Origin: Kitasatospora terrestris
GTDB taxonomy: Bacteria > Actinomycetota > Actinomycetes > Streptomycetales > Streptomycetaceae
NCBI RefSeq assembly: GCF_039542905.1
Contig: NZ_BAABIS010000001.1
Location: 1,116,001-1,180,000 of the forward strand
Reading direction: 5' to 3'
Length of the DNA stretch: 64,000 nt
This document shows, in pieces, positions 63,842-64,000 of the stretch. The notes beneath the pieces were generated by a model that saw only the letters and a list, made by a program, of their open reading frames with translations, made no database searches and was not told where the DNA came from. How positions within the stretch are numbered: position 1 is the stretch's first letter; every line of letters begins with the position of its first letter. The position numbers were made by a program, and so were the translations under genes.

Positions 63842-64000
63842 GCCCGGCCGGGCCGGCGTTCCGGGCGCGCCGCGTGGCGTCACTGACCGTTCACGGCGGT
63901 GCAGCGAGTCGGCCGGGCCCGCCGCCGACGGCCGGTGTGCGCTCCTATCGCCACGACCGGGCGCAGGAGGCGGATGAGGGGACGCCTCGGGGCGGGCCCC
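63842..64000. other. Window end, no gene seen
   Basis: 159 bp beyond the repeat boundary. No supported coding sequence or site. Confidence 0.4.

Noticed and set aside
1..64000. CRISPR arrays, tRNA or rRNA genes
   Set aside because: No regularly spaced repeats and no recognisable tRNA or rRNA sequence were found by eye; a short tRNA could still be missed without a covariance search.

Overview
The window is very GC-rich (G or C in almost every third codon position), with GTG/TTG starts, tight ATGA/GTGA gene overlaps, Tat and Sec exported hydrolases, CebR-like cellulose operators and a crtEIB/crtYU carotenoid cluster. Together these point to a Streptomyces/Kitasatospora-type actinomycete. It reads as accessory, probably arm-type chromosome: many single-gene units, gene remnants, an insertion element and a long-range duplication. 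No rRNA, tRNA or CRISPR array was recognised by eye.

Layout. 0-5.3 kb: a 5'-truncated gene, a Tat-exported cholesterol-oxidase-like flavoprotein, a membrane-anchored Ser/Thr kinase and a small 101-aa gene. 5.3-17.8 kb: exported S8 and M4 proteases, a three-repeat (beta-trefoil-like) protein, a SUFU-domain protein, membrane proteins, and an ECF42-type sigma factor with its YCII/DGPF partner and a RibD-like reductase. 18.1-25.6 kb: two related DUF4034-like proteins, an HSP90-like ATPase and a 962-aa TPR protein translationally coupled to it. 26-29.5 kb: Nudix hydrolase, gene debris, and a GH6-CBM2 cellulase preceded by two CebR-like boxes. 29.7-34.7 kb: an overlapping PAP2 / YihY / PAP2-diacylglycerol-kinase operon divergent from a cardiolipin-synthase-like gene. 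34.7-42.6 kb: STAS protein, hemerythrin, an ISL3 remnant, two paralogous secreted/membrane proteins with a C-terminal CTPxLFWC tail (one frameshifted), a CGNR regulator divergent from an MFS transporter, and a DUF6193 protein. 42.6-48.4 kb: a general-stress-type island (anti-sigma kinase, small hydrophobic proteins, hemerythrin, SDR, CsbD-like, AI-2E-family protein, broken SRPBCC gene). 48.7-51.8 kb: an IS701-type element with 23-bp inverted ends and CTAA flanking duplications, which also carries an ankyrin/HEAT gene interrupted by an amber codon. 53.2-60.9 kb: the carotenoid cluster, crtE-crtI-crtB-Rieske (plus) converging on crtY-crtU (minus), predicted to make isorenieratene-type aromatic carotenoids; no crtT or light-regulator gene is present. 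61.2-62.6 kb: a GAF-SpoIIE phosphatase.

The strongest structural signal is a roughly 0.93-kb direct repeat: the kinase 3' end, its downstream spacer and the 101-aa gene (4420-5348) recur near-identically at 62888-63841, about 58.5 kb away, without the kinase body. The two copies bracket nearly everything else in the window, including the carotenoid cluster, and could support deletion or amplification by homologous recombination. Other leads are the HSP90-TPR pair, the passenger-carrying IS701 element and the CTPxLFWC paralogues.
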